From NCBI RefSeq assembly GCF_003116035.1, contig NZ_LGQW01000015.1, positions 2,631,353-2,695,352 on the forward strand: a stretch of 64,000 nt of DNA. The letters are read 5' to 3'. Shown in pieces: positions 27,227 to 35,864 of the stretch; the first letter of the stretch is position 1, and the number at the start of each line of letters is the position of its first letter. The notes under the pieces are model-generated. The model was not told the DNA's origin and searched no databases. It saw only the letters and a program-made list of their open reading frames with translations. Made by a program: the position numbers and the translations under genes. The stretch is from Azospirillum sp. TSH64. GTDB taxonomy: Bacteria > Pseudomonadota > Alphaproteobacteria > Azospirillales > Azospirillaceae.

Positions 27227-28006
27227 TTAGCGCGCGGCGATGGCGGCGTCCGGCTCGGCGGTGACCGGGGCGCCGGCCTCCTCCAGCGGGGCGACGAAGT
27301 TGTAGCGGTGCAGCAGCAGTCCGCCGCGAGGGCCCGCCTGGGCGTCGAATCGGTATTCGGTGACGGAGCAGTTGGCGACGTCGCCGGCCGCGTCGATGGC
27401 CAGGATTTCCTGCTCGGTCAGGTTCTCCAGCAGATAGCGCAGGCACAGCACCACCACCTGATGCCCGACGATCAGCACCCGCCGGCCGCCGTGATGCAGG
27501 CTGACGGTGTCGAGCGCGCTGCGCAGCCGCAGGATCACGTCGCACCAGCTCTCGCCCCCCGGCGGCCGGTGATAGAATTTCCCGAGCAGGCGGCGGAACT
27601 CGGCCTGCTCGGGAAATTCCTGGCGGATGCCGGCGGTGGTCAGCCGGTCGAGCACGCCGAACTCCTTTTCGCGCAGCCGTTCGTCGACGACGAAGTCGTT
27701 GGGGTGGACCGGCATTCCGCCCGACTGGTGCAGCCGTTCCGCCGTGCGCATCGCCCGCCGGTAGGGGGAGGTCAGAACCACGTCCGGCCGCTCCACCGCC
27801 GGCATGGCCGCGAACCAGCGGCCGAGCGCGTCGGACTGCCGCTCGCCCAGCGGGCTGAGCGGAACGTCCACGTCGCGTTCGGCGATGTCGATCCGGCTGA
27901 GCCCGGCGGCGTGCGCGGCGTCGCGGGCGACGTTCCCGGCGCTTTCACCGTGGCGGACGATCCAGAGGCGGTCGGGCCAAGGGTGCTGTAACGGCGGGTG
28001 CTGCAT
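27227..28006 (-). CDS. Histidine phosphatase-family protein (phosphoglycerate-mutase fold)
   Basis: 259 aa from ATG 28006 (MQHPPLQHPWPDRLWIVRHG). The catalytic VRHGESAGN (His near residue 18), then SPLGERQSDALG, TSPYRRAMRTAE and the second catalytic His in LIVGHQVVVL place it in branch 1. Members include cofactor-dependent phosphoglycerate mutases and many broad phosphatases. The late REKEFGVLDRLT region and long C-terminus do not match GpmA closely, so I prefer phosphatase of unknown substrate. nnrD follows on the same strand. Confidence 0.88.
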   Translation of the reverse strand: MQHPPLQHPWPDRLWIVRHGESAGNVARDAAHAAGLSRIDIAERDVDVPLSPLGERQSDALGRWFAAMPAVERPDVVLTSPYRRAMRTAERLHQSGGMPVHPNDFVVDERLREKEFGVLDRLTTAGIRQEFPEQAEFRRLLGKFYHRPPGGESWCDVILRLRSALDTVSLHHGGRRVLIVGHQVVVLCLRYLLENLTEQEILAIDAAGDVANCSVTEYRFDAQAGPRGGLLLHRYNFVAPLEEAGAPVTAEPDAAIAAR

Positions 28007-28199
28007 CGGCGGTCCCGTTTTCTGAAGGAAATCTGCCGGGAATAACCGCCGGAGAGCCGGAAAGGTCCCGCCGGAACGACCGACCCGGTATGGCAGCCAT
28101 GCCGCCCTTTGGGTTGCTGCGGTGCAGCGGAGCCTTGCCGGATGCCGATGGCGCGCCACACTTTCCTGTCGAGTTTCCAATCAGCAGAATGGATCGGAC

Positions 28200-29306
28200 A
28201 TGACGGACAGCCAGGACGCGGCCCCCCTGTTCCAGCCGGTGACGATCGGGCGCTACAGCTTGCCCAACCGCATCGCCATGGCGCCGCTGACCCGCAGCCG
28301 CACCGACAACGCCACCGGCGTGCCGACCGCGATGAACGCCGAATATTACGCCCAGCGTGCCACCGCCGGCCTGATCGTCGCGGAGGCGACCCAGATCTCG
28401 CCGCAGGGCAAGGGCTATGCCTACACCCCCGGCATCCACAGCGCCGAACAGGTGGCGGGCTGGAAGCTGGTGACCGACGCCGTCCATGCGAAGGGCGGGC
28501 ACATCTGCCTGCAACTCTGGCATGTCGGCCGCATCTCCCACCCCGACCTGCAGCCGGGCGGCGCCCTGCCGGTGGCCCCGTCGGCGGTCAAGCCGGAGAT
28601 GAAGGCCTTCACCGTCGACGGCTTCAAGGACATCCCGGCTCCACGGGCGCTCGATGTGTCGGAACTGCCGGGGATCGTCGAGGATTACCGCCGCGCCACC
28701 CGCAATGCGCTGGCCGCCGGCTTCGACATGGTGGAGGTGCATGCCGCCAACGGCTATCTGATCGACCAGTTCCTGCGCGACGGCACCAACAAGCGCACCG
28801 ACGCCTATGGCGGTTCCGTCGAGAATCGCGCCCGCTTCCTGTTCGAGGTGCTGGACGCCGTGGTGGCGGAGGCCGGGGCCGACCGCGTCGGTATCCGCCT
28901 GTCGCCGCTGAGCCCGGCCAACGATGCCCAGGAAAGCGACCCGGTCGGCACCTTCAGCCCGGTGATCCGCCGCCTGAACGGTTACGGTCTGGCCTATCTG
29001 CACATGATCGAGGGCGTGACCCGCGGCCCGCATCCCGGATTCGGCGGCGATCTCGCCGAACTGCGCGGGCTCTACACGGGCCGCTACATGGCCAACAACG
29101 TCTATGACCGTGCCATGGCGATCGAGGCGACGGCGAACGGTCATGCCGACATGATCGCCTTCGGCCGGCCCTTCATCGCCAACCCCGATCTGGTGGAGCG
29201 GCTGCGCATCGACGCCCCGCTGGCCGAACCGGACCAGAAGACCTTCTACGGCGGCGACCGCCACGGCTACACCGACTATCCCACATTGAAGCAGTCGGCC
29301 GGCTGA
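28200..29306 (+). CDS. Old Yellow Enzyme-type alkene reductase (NemA-like)
   Basis: 368 aa. This is an FMN-dependent TIM barrel. The signatures are IAMAPLTRSRTDN near the N-terminus, LWHVGRISHPDLQ, EVHAANGYLIDQFL with GTNKRTDAYGGS, and the flavin-phosphate loop FGRPFIANPDLVER. The family reduces activated C=C bonds, nitro compounds and nitrate esters with NADPH, often in electrophile defence. A divergent gene starts 194 bp upstream. No regulator of the NemR type is adjacent. Confidence 0.95.
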   Translation: MTDSQDAAPLFQPVTIGRYSLPNRIAMAPLTRSRTDNATGVPTAMNAEYYAQRATAGLIVAEATQISPQGKGYAYTPGIHSAEQVAGWKLVTDAVHAKGGHICLQLWHVGRISHPDLQPGGALPVAPSAVKPEMKAFTVDGFKDIPAPRALDVSELPGIVEDYRRATRNALAAGFDMVEVHAANGYLIDQFLRDGTNKRTDAYGGSVENRARFLFEVLDAVVAEAGADRVGIRLSPLSPANDAQESDPVGTFSPVIRRLNGYGLAYLHMIEGVTRGPHPGFGGDLAELRGLYTGRYMANNVYDRAMAIEATANGHADMIAFGRPFIANPDLVERLRIDAPLAEPDQKTFYGGDRHGYTDYPTLKQSAG

Positions 29307-29560
29307 TACCGGGGCGCACGGGGGGCGTGCATAAACCGTCCGAGTCGCGCCGCCGGTCGCGGTACGGGAGTGCCGGAGACGGGGACGGAGCGGCACTTCG
29401 GTGCCGCCTTCGCCCGGCCGACGAGCCGGCGGGTGGGGAAGCGTGAGCCTGGGGTGGGGCAATTAACGGCGATTCGGTCATCTTTCCTTTGGAAGGCTTG
29501 ACCTGGGATCGGATACCTGTGACAACAGACTTTCGGCACACTCTATGAGCTTGAAGACAC

Positions 29561-30127
29561 ATGTTCGACCGCCCGCCCCGCCAGGGCTTCCGCGCTCCCG
29601 AGATCACCAAGTCCAACGTCACCGCCACCGTGAAGTGGTTTAACCCCACCAAGGGGTTCGGCTTCGTGTCGCCTGAGGACGGTTCGCCCGATGCCTTCCT
29701 GCACGTCTCTGCGGTTCAGGCCGCCGGCTACGACGCGCTGGACGAAGGCACCACCATCACCTGTGACCTGGCCCGTGGGCCGAAGGGTCCGCAGGTTGCC
29801 TCCATCCACACGGTCGATACGTCGACCGCTCAGCGTTCGGCCCGTCCGCGGACGACCGGTGGCTTCGACCGTGGCGGTTATGACCGCGGCGGCTACGATG
29901 CCGGCGGCGGCGCCGGTGGCGAAGAAGTCGACGGCACCGTGAAGTGGTTCAATGCCGATAAGGGCTTTGGCTTCATCACGCCCAGCACCGGTGGCAAGGA
30001 CGTCTTCGTCCACGTCAACGTGCTGCGCCGTTCGGGCATGCAGACCCTCCAGGAAGGCGATCAGGTGCGCGTCACCGTTCGCCAGGGCCAGAAGGGTCCG
30101 GAAGCGGGCAAGGTCGAGTACCTGTAA
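29561..30127 (+). CDS. Double cold-shock-domain protein with RGG-like linker
   Basis: 188 aa. It holds two CspA-type domains, at residues about 20-80 (TVKWFNPTKGFGFVSPEDG) and 125-188 (TVKWFNADKGFGFITPSTG), each with both RNA-binding motifs (RNP1 KGFGF, RNP2 FLHVS/VFVHV). The linker is rich in Arg-Gly-Tyr (FDRGGYDRGGYDAGG). Such proteins bind single-stranded RNA and act as RNA chaperones or antiterminators. A possible promoter, TTGACC (29498) to GACAAC (29521) with 17 bp spacing, lies just upstream. Two strong hairpins follow the stop. Confidence 0.95.
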   Translation: MFDRPPRQGFRAPEITKSNVTATVKWFNPTKGFGFVSPEDGSPDAFLHVSAVQAAGYDALDEGTTITCDLARGPKGPQVASIHTVDTSTAQRSARPRTTGGFDRGGYDRGGYDAGGGAGGEEVDGTVKWFNADKGFGFITPSTGGKDVFVHVNVLRRSGMQTLQEGDQVRVTVRQGQKGPEAGKVEYL

Positions 30128-30219
30128 GGCTCCGGAATATCCGGGCCTCGGCCGTATGGCGTTCGTCCTCTCCGGATGCACGCCGCCTCGGCCGGCTCCG
30201 CTTGGCTGAAAAGCCTGAC

Positions 30220-30250
30220 GAAGCCCCGAGCCGCTTTGGCTCCGGGCTTC
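30220..30250 (+). terminator. Hairpin 1 downstream of the cold-shock gene
   Basis: GAAGCCCCGAGCC (30220-30232), loop GCTTT, GGCTCCGGGCTTC (30238-30250) pair over 13 positions with a single C/C mismatch. It lies 92 bp after the csp stop. No T run follows. Confidence 0.5.
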
Positions 30251-30273
30251 CCGGTGAGAGTCCGGACTTTCAG

Positions 30274-30320
30274 CGCACGGTGCCTCCCTTTTGGGGTGCG
30301 CCGTGCGTTCCTGTCTTTTA
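30274..30320 (+). terminator. Hairpin 2 downstream of the cold-shock gene, followed by T-rich tail
   Basis: CGCACGG (30274-30280) pairs with CCGTGCG (30301-30307). The stem continues through G-C and G-T pairs and one mismatch up to CCC-TTTT-GGG at the tip. The tail TTCCTGTCTTTTA is T-rich. This is the best intrinsic-terminator candidate for the csp transcript. Confidence 0.6.
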
Positions 30321-30544
30321 ATCTGCTGCTTTTGCGGTCCTGGCTCGTGAGTGATCCGGCCGTGGCTCCAGTTCGGCCCGGCTGTTCGTTGCGTGTGTCT
30401 TCTCCGCTCCTTTCTGTTTCCTCCCGCCTGTTTTTTTTGGCGCCGCCCTCCGGGGCGGCCGGCGCTGGTGAATCAGCCGGCTTGTCCAGGCTGGCTTGCC
30501 GGCCTCTCTTCTGCCGCCCCAAGCTGTCGAAGGCGCGATTCGGC

Positions 30545-31177
30545 ATGAACGAGCTGCTGACCGTCCTGCTTCCGGCCGCTGAGGGCGGCGGGTGGTCCCT
30601 GGCGCAGCTGGTGGGTTTTTGCGGCATGCTCGGCGGCATGCTCTGGCCCCTCTTCCGCAGCCGTACCGGCATGCTGCTGGTGCAATTGGTGCCTTGCCTC
30701 TGTTTCGCCCTGCATTTCGCCATGGTGGGCTCTCCGACGGCGGCAGCGCTGAACGGGCTTGCGGCGCTTCAGGTGATGGCGGCGCTGGCGATCGGCGGCC
30801 GGCCGGCCTTCCGCATCGCCTATCTGCTGATTCTGCCGGTGATCGCCACGGTGATGGCCCTCACCTGGTCCGGTCTGCCCTCGGCCTTCGCCGCGGCGGG
30901 AATGGCGCTGATCAGCCTCGCCCGGTACCAAACACAGGTTGCGCGTTTCCGCGGCACCATGCTGGTGGCTTTGCCCTGTTGGTTCGTGCACAACAGTCTG
31001 GTGGGATCGGTGCCGGGGATGATCTCAGACGTTACCGGGATCGTCGTCAATGGCTGGATGCTGCTGCGCGGCACCGGGATGGCGGCCTCATCGGCATCGA
31101 TAGTGACACCAATGGCGACACCGATGGCCCCACCAACACCAATTCCGTCGTCAAGCGGGGAGGGGAAGCTGCCATGA
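30545..31177 (+). CDS. YgjV-family inner membrane protein
   Basis: 210 aa with five to six hydrophobic segments (LVGFCGMLGGMLWPLFRSR, LVQLVPCLCFALHFAMVG, IAYLLILPVIATVMALTW). The order and the RTGMLLVQ and LHFAMVG features match the YgjV family, whose function is unknown. It is longer than most members because of a Pro/Thr/Ser tail (TPMATPMAPPTPIPSSS). The stop overlaps the start of the Crp/Fnr regulator gene by 4 bp (ATGA), so the two are translated together. ATG 30545 was chosen; the frame is open far upstream with no conserved sequence. Confidence 0.82.
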   Translation: MNELLTVLLPAAEGGGWSLAQLVGFCGMLGGMLWPLFRSRTGMLLVQLVPCLCFALHFAMVGSPTAAALNGLAALQVMAALAIGGRPAFRIAYLLILPVIATVMALTWSGLPSAFAAAGMALISLARYQTQVARFRGTMLVALPCWFVHNSLVGSVPGMISDVTGIVVNGWMLLRGTGMAASSASIVTPMATPMAPPTPIPSSSGEGKLP

Positions 31178-31881
31178 CCGTCAACCATTCGAACCTGTCT
31201 GCGGAAGACGCCGCCGCACTGCGCGCGATCCCGCTGTTCGCCAAGTTGACCGACCGTGCGGTGTCGCTGCTCGGCGGCGCCGCCATCGTGCGGCCGGTGT
31301 CGCGCGGCACCACCCTGTTCCTGCAGGACGAGACCGCCGACCGTTTCTTCGTCCTGCTCGACGGCTGGGTGAAGCTGTATCGCCTGACCCGCGACGGGAC
31401 GGAGGCGGTGGTGCATGTCATCGGCCCGGCGGAAAGCTTCGCCGAGGCCGCCATGTTTGCCGACGGCAAATTCCCGGTCTGTGCGGAGGCGGTGACCGAC
31501 GCCCGCGTGATGACCCTGACCGCCGACGGATTCGCCCGCTGCCTGCGCGAGGACGACCGCATCGCCTTCGGCATGCTGGGCTCGCTGTCCGTCCGGCTGC
31601 GCCATCTGGTGACGCAGATCGAACAGCTCCAGGTCCAGCCTGCACCGCAGCGGGTCGCCGCCTTCCTGATGCGCGTCTGCCCGCCGGGCGACGGGCCGGC
31701 ACAGTTCCAGCTTCCCTTCGACAAGGCATTGATCGCCCGCCGCCTGGGCATGCAGCCGGAAACCCTGTCGCGGGCACTGGCCAAGCTGCGGGCCGTGGGC
31801 GTGGAAACCCAGGGGCTGACCGTCAACGTTGCCGAGCGTGCCGCCCTGCGCGCCATGGCGGAGGCCGGCGAGGAGGAGTGA
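31174..31881 (+). CDS. Crp/Fnr-family transcriptional regulator
   Basis: 235 aa. An N-terminal cyclic-nucleotide-binding-type beta barrel (residues 15-135: RGTTLFLQDETADRFFVLLD, GPAESFAEAAMFADG), a dimer helix, then a Crp helix-turn-helix (LIARRLGMQPETLSRALAKL). The Cys pattern needed for an Fnr iron-sulfur cluster is missing, so it does not sense oxygen in the Fnr way. The recognition helix sequence (PETLSRAL) resembles the Dnr/NnrR group, whose members respond to nitric oxide, but this is only a hint. Co-translated with the YgjV protein. Confidence 0.92.
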   Translation: MTVNHSNLSAEDAAALRAIPLFAKLTDRAVSLLGGAAIVRPVSRGTTLFLQDETADRFFVLLDGWVKLYRLTRDGTEAVVHVIGPAESFAEAAMFADGKFPVCAEAVTDARVMTLTADGFARCLREDDRIAFGMLGSLSVRLRHLVTQIEQLQVQPAPQRVAAFLMRVCPPGDGPAQFQLPFDKALIARRLGMQPETLSRALAKLRAVGVETQGLTVNVAERAALRAMAEAGEEE

Positions 31882-32009
31882 CAGGATTGCGGGCACCGGC
31901 GGCTGTGACAGCATCGGCTCCGCGGTTCAGACCGGATTGACGGCGCTGTCCCCCCGTGCGAGTTTGCACCCCTTCCGGTACCGCATTTGTTCAGGATTTC
32001 GAGGCAGCG

Positions 32010-32678
32010 ATGGGCGACAGCAAGACGGTGGAGACGACATCGGATCCGGCGCAGGATCTGGTGGCCTTCGCCGGTGACCGGCGCTTCGCCACCGTGATGG
32101 CGGACCCGCCCTGGCGCTTCGTCAATCGCACCGGCAAGATGGCGCCGGAGCACCGCCGCCTGTCGCGCTACGGCACCATGACGGTGGAGGACATCTGCGC
32201 CCTGCCGGTCGCCGACATCGCCGCGCCGACCGCTCATCTCTATCTCTGGGTCCCCAACGCCCTGCTGCCGGAAGGCTTGCAGGTCATGCGCAGCTGGGGG
32301 TTCGAGTACAAGACCAACCTGATCTGGCACAAGGTGCGCAAGGATGGCGGGTCGGACGGGCGCGGCGTCGGCTTCTATTTCCGCAACGTGACAGAACTGA
32401 TCCTGTTCGGTGTGCGTGGCAAGAAGGCCCGGACGCTGTCCCCCGGCCGCACCCAGGTCAATCTGATCGAAAGCCGCAAGCGGGAGCACAGCCGCAAGCC
32501 CGACGAGCAGTATGAACTGATCGAGGCGTGCAGCCCCGGCCCCTATCTGGAGATGTTCGCCCGCGGCGCCCGGCCCAACTGGTCGGTCTGGGGCAATCAG
32601 GCCGACGACGGCTATGAGCCGACCTGGAAGACCTACGCGTTCAACTCCGCCACCGACCGCGAGGCGGCAGCGGAGTGA
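32010..32678 (+). CDS. Orphan MT-A70-family adenine methyltransferase
   Basis: 222 aa. It has the catalytic DPPW motif (VMADPPWRF, residues about 29-37), AHLYLWVPNALLPEGLQVM, NLIWHK, and the C-terminal PYLEMFARGARPNWSVWGNQ. MT-A70 enzymes make N6-methyladenine. Bacterial versions are usually DNA methylases of phages or restriction systems. No restriction endonuclease or phage gene is near, so it is an orphan, possibly regulatory or protective. ATG 32010 was chosen; an upstream start at 31956 is possible. Confidence 0.9.
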   Translation: MGDSKTVETTSDPAQDLVAFAGDRRFATVMADPPWRFVNRTGKMAPEHRRLSRYGTMTVEDICALPVADIAAPTAHLYLWVPNALLPEGLQVMRSWGFEYKTNLIWHKVRKDGGSDGRGVGFYFRNVTELILFGVRGKKARTLSPGRTQVNLIESRKREHSRKPDEQYELIEACSPGPYLEMFARGARPNWSVWGNQADDGYEPTWKTYAFNSATDREAAAE

Positions 32679-32719
32679 TCTGGACGACGTGATCCGGCGG
32701 GAGCAACGGCTCCCCCGCG

Positions 32720-33349
32720 TCACAGCATTCCTAGCGACTCCAAGTCCCGCCGCAGCGCCTCGGCGCCCATGAACAGGTGCGCCGACATGCCCACCGACTT
32801 CGCCGCCTCGACATTGTCGGGGTTGTCGTCGATGAAATAGCAGTCCTTCGGATCGAGTCCGTAACGATCCGTCAGCAGCCGATAGATCGCCGGATCGGGC
32901 TTCACCAGCCGTTCCGCACCCGAAACGATGATTCCGTCGAAGCCGTTCAGGAAGTCGAAGCGCTTGCGCGTCAGCTCGAACTTGTCGACCGAGAAGTTGG
33001 TGATGGCATAGACGGGGACGCCGCGGGCCTTCAATTCCGCCAGGATCTCCGGGGTGCCGGGGATCGGGCCGGGCACCATGCGTTCCCACATGTCGTCATA
33101 GGCGCGGATCAGCTCGGCGCAATCCGGATGCTCTTCGGTCAGCAGGGCGACCGCATCCTTCCAGGGGCGGCCGCGGTCCTGCTCAAGGTTCCAGGCGGGG
33201 GTGCAGACCCCGTCGAGGAAATCCTCCATCAGGTCTTCGTAGCCATCGAACAGCTCGCGGTAGAGATGCCGCGGATCCCATTCGATCAGCACCTGCCCGA
33301 CGTCGAAAACGACGATGGACGGCTTGGCCCGCTCGGTCATTCCGGTCAT
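32720..33349 (-). CDS. HAD-superfamily phosphatase, YihX-like
   Basis: 209 aa. Motif I is VVFDVGQVLIEWDP, with the nucleophilic Asp and a Gly in the +2 place as in YihX. Motif II Thr/Ser lies in AITNFSVDKF, motif III Lys in RLVKPDPAIYR, and motif IV in FIDDNPDNVEAAK. Relatives hydrolyse small sugar phosphates such as glucose-1-phosphate. ATG 33349 or 33340 are both possible starts. It lies 14 bp after the DsbA-like gene and is probably co-transcribed, although no functional link is obvious. Confidence 0.92.
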   Translation of the reverse strand: MTGMTERAKPSIVVFDVGQVLIEWDPRHLYRELFDGYEDLMEDFLDGVCTPAWNLEQDRGRPWKDAVALLTEEHPDCAELIRAYDDMWERMVPGPIPGTPEILAELKARGVPVYAITNFSVDKFELTRKRFDFLNGFDGIIVSGAERLVKPDPAIYRLLTDRYGLDPKDCYFIDDNPDNVEAAKSVGMSAHLFMGAEALRRDLESLGML

Positions 33350-33362
33350 CGAACGATCCGCC

Positions 33363-34142
33363 TCAACCCTTGGCACGGGCGGCGTCGGTCAGCCGCTTCA
33401 TGTCGTCCAGCTTGATGGCGCCCGGCACCAGCTCGTCACCGAAGACGAAGGCGGGGGTGCCGCGGATGCTCAGCTTCTCGGCCAGCGCCTGGTTGGCGGC
33501 GATCACCTTCAGCACGTCCGGCGATTCCATGTCCTTCTTCAGCCGGTCGGTGTCGAGCCCGACCGACTTGGCCAGCCGCATGATGACCGCCTCGTCCAGC
33601 TGGCCGCGCTGGGCCATCAGGGCATTGTGGAATTCGACATATTTGCCCTGCCCACGGGAGGCGAGCGCCGCCTTGGAGGCGACCAGGGACGCCGGCCCCA
33701 GGATCGGGAATTCCTTCAGCACGAAGCGCAGCTTGGGATCGCCCTTGATCAGCGACTGGGTGTCGGCCTGCACCGCCTTGCAGTAGCCGCACTGGTAATC
33801 GAAGAACTCCACGACCGTGACGTCGCCCTGCGGGTTGCCGATGACCGGATCGGCGGGGTTGCGGAGCAGTTCCTGCTTGTTCTCGGTCAGCGCCTTGCGG
33901 GCCTGTTCGGCCTCCGCCGTCTTCTGGCGCTCCTGCATGGCGTCGACGGCCTGCAGGATCACCTCCGGATGCTCCATCAGGTAGTCGCGGACGATCTTCT
34001 CGATGGCGGCCTTCTGGTTGCCGTCGAAGCTCGCCGATTGCGCATGGGCCGGAGCGACGGCGGTCAGCGCCAGCGCCGCGACGGGCAGGGCGAGCAGGGC
34101 GGAACGCAGGAACGGCAGGGCGGGGCGCATAAGGCGGCGCAT
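33363..34142 (-). CDS. Secreted DsbA/Com1-type thiol-disulfide oxidoreductase
   Basis: 259 aa. A signal peptide ends near AVAPAHAQS (residues 27-35). An N-terminal helical segment of the Com1/BdbD kind (IEKIVRDYLMEHPEVI) is followed by the thioredoxin fold with active site CGYC (FDYQCGYCKAVQ) and a cis-Pro segment RGTPAFVFG. These proteins form or shuffle disulfide bonds in periplasmic proteins. The start ATG 34142 gives the cleanest signal peptide. The HAD gene follows after 14 bp. Confidence 0.95.
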   Translation of the reverse strand: MRRLMRPALPFLRSALLALPVAALALTAVAPAHAQSASFDGNQKAAIEKIVRDYLMEHPEVILQAVDAMQERQKTAEAEQARKALTENKQELLRNPADPVIGNPQGDVTVVEFFDYQCGYCKAVQADTQSLIKGDPKLRFVLKEFPILGPASLVASKAALASRGQGKYVEFHNALMAQRGQLDEAVIMRLAKSVGLDTDRLKKDMESPDVLKVIAANQALAEKLSIRGTPAFVFGDELVPGAIKLDDMKRLTDAARAKG

Positions 34143-34271
34143 GGGGGCGGTCTCCGAAACGCGAAGGACATTGGGCCGAAGGCCGCCCACACTGGACCGA
34201 CAATCCGGCCCGGACAAGCGCAAAACGCCTGCCCGAACCTCACGTTTCAGCGAGCGGTCAGTCTTCAGCCG

Positions 34272-35702
34272 TCAGCGGGCGCGCAGCAGTTCGCCCACCG
34301 ACAGCAGCGCCATCTCGTCCCCGTCCGCCTTGCCGATGGTCCGGCCGGTGGAATAGGGCAGGTTGTTGTCGTTGACAACGACGATGTGGTCGGCATCGAC
34401 GATGTTCACCCCCTCCGGCCCGAGATGGGGCATGACGAAGCGGCCTTCCGGCGCCTGGCCGGCGCGGGCCTTGTGGTCGGGGTCAGCAATGTCGGTCAGG
34501 TCGATGTAGCCGACCTTGCGGACGAAGCCGTCGGCATCCGCCCCGGCGATGTCGATCTTGTAGATGCGCTTGAAGGCGGCCGGCGCGTTGAAGCAGTCCG
34601 ACTTGACTTCGCCCTGGCAGGCCTGGGTCTTCGCCCCTTCGGTGGTGTCGTCACGCTCGATCACCAGGGCGCTGCCGGCGTCGATCATCGCCATGTCGGC
34701 GACGACGTTGGCGTTGTCCTCCAGCCTGTACTTCCACGACTTGCCGGTGTACGTGCGGCTGGCGACGTCAAACTCCAGGACGCGGGTGTACGCTCGGCCG
34801 TCCTTGCTCTCGAAGGCATTGGCGGCGGCATTCCACAGCGGGCCTTCCAGCGACGGGTACAGCGTCTTGCCGTCCGGCGACACGCCCATCGGCTCGAACC
34901 CGCGGGAGCGGCGGACCTCGAAGCTGACGGTGCCCGGCACCGCCGGCAGGCCATTGTTGCGGTAATGGTCGGGCGAGCGCGCCGGCTTGCCGTCGATCAC
35001 CGTCTCATGCACCGCGATCACCACGCCGTCCCGGCTCAGCTCCAGGATATAGGGGCCGAACTCGTCGCCGATGAACAGGCGGTCGTTCTGGACCACCAGC
35101 GATTCCGGATCGAAATCGGCACCGGTCAGGTAGCGGCTGCCGGTGTTCTCGTTGACGATGGCGAAGGGGACCTTGCGGTCGGGATCGCGCAGGAAGGTCG
35201 TTTCCAGCCACTGCATGGCGCCGCTCTGCCAGTCCGGCTTGACGCGGTGGACCATCAGCAGCGCATCGACCGAGTTCACCTTGCTGCCGAAGCCGTTGTC
35301 GGTCAGCGCCAGGAACTCGCCATTCGGTTGTGGCACGACGGCGGAGAAGCCCTGGACCGCCTGGCCTGCGACCGGCAGCAGGATTTCCGTCTCTCGCGGA
35401 GCCTTCGGGTCGGCGGCGAAGGATGTGGCGCGGATGGTGCCCACGGCATCGACGCGCTTGCGGTCGGCATTGGTGAACTTGCCGGCGGTGGCGAACAGCG
35501 GACCGGCATCGGCCGGCGCCTGCACCAGCGTGTCGGCCGGCAACACCGCATGGCCGGCGAGCGTGGCGGGATAGCGCTTGGCCTGCTGGTCCTGCGCCTG
35601 GGCCGCGGCAACGGTCAGGCTGGCGGACATCAGGGCGACGGTGGCAAGCAGGGCGCCGCGCCAGGACGGGAGGCGCCAGGACGGCAGGCGGACTGACGGC
35701 AT
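34272..35702 (-). CDS. Secreted esterase-like phytase-family protein
   Basis: 476 aa. A signal peptide (residues about 15-36) ends at AAAQAQD. The mature part is a beta-propeller-like protein with DLTDNGFGSK, GFEPMGVSPDGKTLYPSLEG and the C-terminal HLGPEGVNIVDADHIVVVNDNN, matching the Phytase-like (esterase-like activity of phytase) family. Its members are secreted and are often found in phosphate or organic phosphoester use, but biochemistry is scarce. A short tandem repeat gives RLPSWRLPSW at the start. No pho-box was found nearby. Confidence 0.87.
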   Translation of the reverse strand: MPSVRLPSWRLPSWRGALLATVALMSASLTVAAAQAQDQQAKRYPATLAGHAVLPADTLVQAPADAGPLFATAGKFTNADRKRVDAVGTIRATSFAADPKAPRETEILLPVAGQAVQGFSAVVPQPNGEFLALTDNGFGSKVNSVDALLMVHRVKPDWQSGAMQWLETTFLRDPDRKVPFAIVNENTGSRYLTGADFDPESLVVQNDRLFIGDEFGPYILELSRDGVVIAVHETVIDGKPARSPDHYRNNGLPAVPGTVSFEVRRSRGFEPMGVSPDGKTLYPSLEGPLWNAAANAFESKDGRAYTRVLEFDVASRTYTGKSWKYRLEDNANVVADMAMIDAGSALVIERDDTTEGAKTQACQGEVKSDCFNAPAAFKRIYKIDIAGADADGFVRKVGYIDLTDIADPDHKARAGQAPEGRFVMPHLGPEGVNIVDADHIVVVNDNNLPYSTGRTIGKADGDEMALLSVGELLRAR

Positions 35703-35864
35703 GCGGTGTACTCCGTGGACGGAACCGCGCGCCCTGTTTCACTCAGGCGCGCTCGATGTCCGCGGAATAGCAAGCGGCGATGACGTGGCCGGGACGGTTC
35801 AATGACTGTTGCGTTACTGGAAGGACGCTTTGGTCATATGACCCGCACGTTGTCGACACTCCCG

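Larger units (their letters stand above)
30128..30544 (+). other. Long structured, partly T-rich region between csp gene and ygjV-like gene
   Basis: 417 bp with no convincing gene. It holds two stacked hairpins (30220-30250 and 30274-30307), then about 130 bp with unusually many T residues on the + strand, including an eight-T run near 30431-30440. The composition differs from the rest of the window. It may be a long 3' UTR, an sRNA, or the promoter/leader of the ygjV-crp operon. Confidence 0.5.

Noticed and set aside
32689-32723. Hairpin between the methylase and HAD genes as a terminator
   Set aside because: Pairing is imperfect, lacks a T tract and overlaps the HAD stop codon; too weak to list.
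32720-33349. The +2 Asp of HAD motif I is Gly, which might mean a dead enzyme
   Set aside because: YihX-type HAD phosphatases carry this form and are active.
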